From: Nageia nagi
Lineage: Eukaryota; Pinophyta
Direction: 5' to 3'
Assembly (NCBI GenBank): GCA_050084985.1
Contig: JBITNC010000001.1
Location: 97,402,001-97,466,000 of the forward strand
DNA length: 64,000 bases
In this document: one piece after another, positions 60,831 to 64,000 of the stretch
How positions within the stretch are numbered: position 1 is the stretch's first letter
How the letters are laid out: every line of letters begins with the position of its first letter
Notes under the pieces: model-generated
Databases searched by the model: none
Seen by the model: the letters and a program-made list of their open reading frames with translations, nothing else
Told to the model about the DNA's origin: nothing
Program-made: the position numbers and the translations under genes

Positions 60831-62300
60831 GCATGATGCCTCATGATCATGCATCGATATCTCCTTCAAAAACTTCTTTCTTTCCATGGTGGAGTCAAAT
60901 TGTTTATTCCTCTTCCTCTTAGCATTTGCATTTATCATAACATCTTGTTTGATGATAGAATGGGTTGGACAACAATTGGAATGGGGGCATGAAGTATAGT
61001 CATACCTTACTCTTTGTTACCAAGTTGCTCCTTAGTTGTATCTTCTCTCTTTTCATCTTCATAATTTTTAGGTTCTTCTTCCCCTTTTATTCCATCTAAA
61101 GTCACATCCTCTTTATCATCATTGGATAACTCAACATTTTCTAGTAGCTCCTCTACTTTACCCTAACTTATCTTCTCAACTATAGGTTCTTTCCATTCGA
61201 CCTCTTCAACTTGCATTTTACCATATTCTTCTTGAGCACTTCATCTTTCCCCTTATTAGAGGCCACTTCTTAAGTGTTAGATTTTCTTTCCACAATATAA
61301 GCTACTTGCTATTTAGGTATCTCATCTTAGTTCCACATGTTATACCAAAGAAGGGGCTTCCTCATCTTGGTTCTCTTCGTCTTCATTTCCTTTATACTCA
61401 TTGTTCCCCCTTTCTCCCTCTATATTGGCTTCCTAAAGGCTTTCACATGATTCTCTGTAATTATCTTCCAACTCCTCAATCTCTTCATCTTGCTTGTGTT
61501 TGGGTAAGAATTTAGACTCCTCAATTTCCACTTTTCCCTAAGCATCCTGTTTTACATTTTCCTTCTACAAAATGCTAGGGGTTATCGAATTCTCCAAAAC
61601 CTCTTCTATGATGACCTTATTTTGATATTTCTTCTCCTCGTCATGAATGTTCATCACTGTGTTGGGTCTCTTTTCAAAATTTTTCTTCTTCATATGGGGA
61701 TTCCCCCTTCTTCATTAACCCCTTGCTAGTATTTTGACTTCCCCCTCTAAATTAACCATAGTAGGGGTATCCCTTATGATTCCTTTCCCCTTTCCCTCCT
61801 TAAAATGGCTTATTCTCTTCTTCAAAGTTTCCTCCTTTGGAAGATAGTTAACAGTAGGTTGGGAAACAAAACCCTCCTTATATATGAGGTAAATTAAGCC
61901 CTAGTATCTAGGATCCTCCATTTCCCTTTTCTCACTCTTTCTAAAAATATACTTAGGGGAAATTAGACAATTAAGAAGCAAATTTAATGCAACATTCACC
62001 CTCTCCCCTCCCTAATGGAAATGATTAAGTAGTAGAAAATGGGTTCCAAAACCCATGGTATATCGACCATAAGGTAAAATATCTAATTATCCATTCATTC
62101 ATTATGTTCCATGGATCTAAAAATTCTTTTAACACATACCTAGTGCCCTCCTTAATCAAAATTTCACCTTCAGCAAAGAAAGCATCAAGTTTTGATTACT
62201 TTTCCTTTTCAATTGGGAAGAGCAATTAGATCCATGCTTTCTTTATTTAACCAATTTGATTTCATCCATTTCCTAATTAAATCAATACCTAGTTGAATTC
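60830..62300 (-). pseudogene. Decayed ORF, possibly LINE ORF1-like with Glu-rich tail
   Basis: Minus strand, right to left. Near 62290-62100 it reads FVGIQLGIDLIRKWMKSNWL and IKEGTRYVLKEFLDPWNIM, reminiscent of the DUF4283 domain of plant LINE ORF1 and related proteins (W.....L..GPW pattern, with changes). Then comes NVALNLLLNCLISPKYIF near 61980. From about 61700 to 61000 there is a long acidic and Lys-rich stretch (DEEIEELEDNY, KVEELLENVELSNDDKED). Several stops. No endonuclease or reverse transcriptase is seen downstream. The family call is a guess. Confidence 0.3.
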
Positions 62301-64000
62301 CTACAAATCAACTTATTAGAGTATTTTTGTATCTATCCGATTCTCCCCCACTATTATCTTTGGGACTACAATCCTAGCTTCATTATCCATAATCTTTGTT
62401 TTTAATATAATCTTGATTTCTTTCATCAGTTCTTCTCTATCATAATTGAATATGTTAATCCATTTTTTGGTGAGCTTTTTACTAGTTTTCTATTTGACCC
62501 TTTTTCATTCCCCCTTAGGAATTGCTCGATCGCATTACAACTATGGTTTGTTCTTCCTATTTTATAATTTTGAATACATTCTTTCATAAAATTAAGTAAT
62601 GATAATATAAACATTTTGAAGATTGAAATTGGTATAAGGGTGGCCCCTCCTAATCCATGGGGATTAAGCTTCTTCCATTTTGTATCAAATATTCTTCTTT
62701 GTTTAGTATTACTAGAGGAAATATTCCTTTGAAATAATTATCATTATGATAACCCTAAAGACATATCATGTGTCTCATTGGTAATCAACCAATCTTATGG
62801 AATCTCAAAAGTAGGAATTTCATTATTTTTAACTTCCAAAGCCACCTATGGTTTTCTTCACTAGTAATGGATAAGATACACCCCTTTTGTATTTTTCTTA
62901 TATCTAGTTTGATAAATGTGGGTAACTAGAAAAGGATGAGTATATTATATATATAGAAAAACTTGGAGGTTGATTATGAGAATTTTTTTATCAAGCTTCA
63001 TTATTAGTGATGCTAGACAAACACCCTTCACATCACTTATGAATATAAAGGTTGGATTTATTTCCTACCCATAAATCTTATTATTAAAGAGTGTGTTATT
63101 TATCTAAGGGGAAGGCAAACAGCATATGGATGAATCAAGAAGAGAGTATTTGATGTTGAATTTTATTCTTAAATTTTTATTCACCTATATATTATTTAAA
63201 TAAATGATTCAACTTTGTGTATATTAAGCTTGTAAATACATCTATTTATATTATGCATATCATAATAAAAGTTAGGAATTAACTCTAAACAAAATGAGCA
63301 TTCAATTTATATTATCTTTATAATAAATCTTGAGCTAAGAAGGGGAATGAAAATATACAATAATTTAAAATGAAATTAATGGCAATAGGATTCAAAAGAA
63401 CATAGGACATAGAAAATAATCACTTAAGCCTATTTTTGAATAGTATCCAACTACTTTTGAGTGTCATGTTCATTCCTATGAGTCTTAAAAGGATATTTTT
63501 CTATTTATTGTATCTCATGATTGATAAAGGGAGTATTAATATGAAAATAACCCACTTAATATAAATAAAAAATGAGATTATGATAATTAAATCTAAAAAT
63601 ATGGCTCACCCCATAATCCTCTTTAATAATCAACCCTTAGATATGGGTCACTCTTATAAATAGTTGGGTATCAACATTTTTTTGGTATTAGTACTAGAGG
63701 TTTTAAGTTCCTTAAACTTGTACAAAATTAGATTGTAAAACAACCTGTGTAAGCATTGTTTGTTGCATAGCTTGCCTAAAACAACTTACTAGCTTATAAA
63801 GCATAGAATCTTAAAACACAAATAAAAGAAGCCCAAAACATACAATTTAACTATTGATTTTTTCCTTCATCTTATATGACTCTCCTTTATCCCTTTCACC
63901 AACCTACCTTAAGAATTCAACTAAGGTCCTAATGTGGAAAACCTACTCTATTCCCAGTAAGTTCATTTATGTCATTATGGTATGCAATGTGCGTGATAAG
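62301..64000. other. No gene recognised; LTR-end-like patch near 63650-63700
   Basis: AT-rich. At 63650-63700 a CTTATAAATAGTTGGG box is followed by TTTGGTATTAGTACTAGAGG, which resembles an LTR end plus a degenerate initiator-Met primer site. No matching LTR or coding region could be linked. Confidence 0.3.

Noticed and set aside
63650-63705. A further complete LTR element at the right edge
   Set aside because: Only a TATA-like box and a poor primer-site match are present, with no repeat partner or coding region in the window.

Overview
The window is nuclear DNA of a seed plant with a very large, transposon-filled genome. A gymnosperm is the best guess: the DNA is AT-rich, gene density is extremely low, one host intron is about 23.8 kb long, and LTR retrotransposons are nested in layers. 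That assignment is inference. I see no tRNA, rRNA, CRISPR, operon or other prokaryotic feature.

Only one host gene looks intact. It is a plus-strand, seven-exon glyoxalase I gene (lactoylglutathione lyase, GLX1) running from 15764 to 41984. Its exons join cleanly at GT-AG sites into 185 codons with all four metal ligands (Gln30, Glu96, His124, Glu170). Exons 1-6 lie within 2.3 kb. Exon 7, which carries the last ligand, is 23,799 bases further on. Nearly all of that last intron is one minus-strand Ty3/gypsy chromovirus (18201-39118) with two complete plus-strand Ty1/copia elements inside it. Copia-1 (20353-28910, target duplication GTTAT) sits in the gypsy integrase. Copia-2 (29968-34914, target duplication GAAAC) sits just downstream of the gypsy reverse transcriptase. 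The gypsy reading frame resumes at both joints.

Left of the gene: 1-3778 is the 5' part of a minus-strand copia element cut by the window edge, with its 5' LTR at 3531-3778. About 5.2-7.6 kb holds broken pentatricopeptide-repeat (PPR) sequence, including five tandem copies of a 229-bp unit, with more PPR fragments at 11.1-11.4 and 12.35 kb. About 8.2-10.4 and 13.4-14.6 kb hold rotted Ty3/gypsy gag and protease sequence.

Right of the gene: 42904-50212 is an LTR element with 1.1-kb LTRs that contains gag but no visible pol, a TR-GAG-like non-autonomous element. 50826-51327 is a solo LTR of the copia-1 family with target duplication AGTAT. About 51.9-59.1 kb is a broken hAT-like transposon region: a plus-strand transposase, a converging multi-exon minus-strand gene I do not recognise, and three clusters of palindromic 21-bp repeats. 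About 60.8-62.3 kb is a broken minus-strand ORF that may be LINE ORF1-like, with a Glu-rich tail. The rest to 64000 shows nothing I can name.

Apart from GLX1, almost every coding stretch carries stops or frameshifts and should be read as a relic.
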